This document shows, in pieces, positions 5,553 through 5,604 of a stretch of DNA of 5,604 nt (its first letter is position 1; each line of letters begins with the position of its first letter). The translations under genes were made by a program, and so were the position numbers. The stretch covers positions 1 through 5,604 of the forward strand of contig QHWK01000062.1 in the NCBI GenBank assembly GCA_003223775.1, written 5' to 3'. Source of the stretch: Acidobacteriota bacterium. GTDB taxonomy: Bacteria > Acidobacteriota > Vicinamibacteria > Vicinamibacterales > CAVVIG01. Below the pieces are notes generated by a model. That model was not told where the DNA came from, searched no databases, and was given only the letters and a program-made list of their open reading frames with translations.

Positions 5553-5604
5553 ATGTCCGAGCGTACCGTGAGACTCGGGCTGTGGTCCGCAAAAAATCCG
5601 CGCG
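5553..5604. other. Right-edge sequence upstream of the lipoprotein gene; possible start of a divergent ORF
   Basis: These 52 bp should hold at least part of the lipoprotein promoter. A plus-strand ATG at 5553 directly abuts the minus-strand ATG at 5552 and opens a frame (MSERTVRLGLWSAKNPR) that runs off the edge. Seventeen codons are too few to recognise anything, and two genes starting on adjacent bases would leave no room for leaders, so this ORF is probably not real. An A6 tract lies near the edge. No promoter can be assigned. Confidence 0.25.

Noticed and set aside
1..5604. CRISPR arrays, tRNA or rRNA genes, insertion sequences, phage genes
   Set aside because: I looked on both strands for spaced direct repeats, terminal inverted repeats, transposase or integrase motifs and conserved RNA segments, and saw none.

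Overview
The window is G+C-rich, densely packed bacterial DNA with five recognisable genes and almost no intergenic space. The gene set is a diheme cytochrome c with a Pirellula/Verrucomicrobium-type heme domain, a DUF4331 fragment, a soluble PQQ sugar (sorbosone-type) dehydrogenase, a Tat-exported amidohydrolase, a Tat-exported beta-propeller and a parvulin/SurA-like lipoprotein. I think this best fits a soil-type Acidobacteriota (Vicinamibacteria-like) genome or metagenome bin. That assignment is inferred from gene style only; there is no rRNA or marker gene to confirm it.

Layout. (i) 1-1130, minus strand: a secreted diheme cytochrome c (1130 to 374) whose first CxxCH motif is split by one extra base, followed without a gap by a DUF4331 gene (about 377 to the left edge). 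The DUF4331 gene lacks its usual N-terminus and changes frame near position 80. Both look broken, while the rest of the window looks intact. (ii) 1131-1243: a 113-bp divergent intergenic region. (iii) 1244-3350, plus strand: a two-gene unit, sorbosone/glucose dehydrogenase-like beta-propeller then amidohydrolase, overlapping by 14 bp. (iv) 3347-5552, minus strand: a two-gene unit, parvulin-type lipoprotein (5552 to 4401) then Tat-exported beta-propeller (4372 to 3347), separated by 28 bp. The plus and minus units meet tail to tail and share the palindrome CTAG as both stop codons. (v) 5553-5604: a short edge with no assignable gene.

How it may work together (inference). Every recognisable product appears to be exported or anchored outside the cytoplasm. 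A PQQ dehydrogenase oxidises aldoses to lactones and needs an electron acceptor; a diheme cytochrome c is divergent from it. The amidohydrolase belongs to a superfamily branch (COG3618-like) that contains sugar lactonases, and the propeller resembles SMP-30/gluconolactonase or Vgb-like proteins. The locus could therefore be a periplasmic sugar-oxidation and lactone-opening module, with a periplasmic folding factor alongside. No substrate can be read from the sequence, and the broken cytochrome would remove the most obvious local electron acceptor. I found no tRNA, rRNA, CRISPR array, insertion sequence or integrase.
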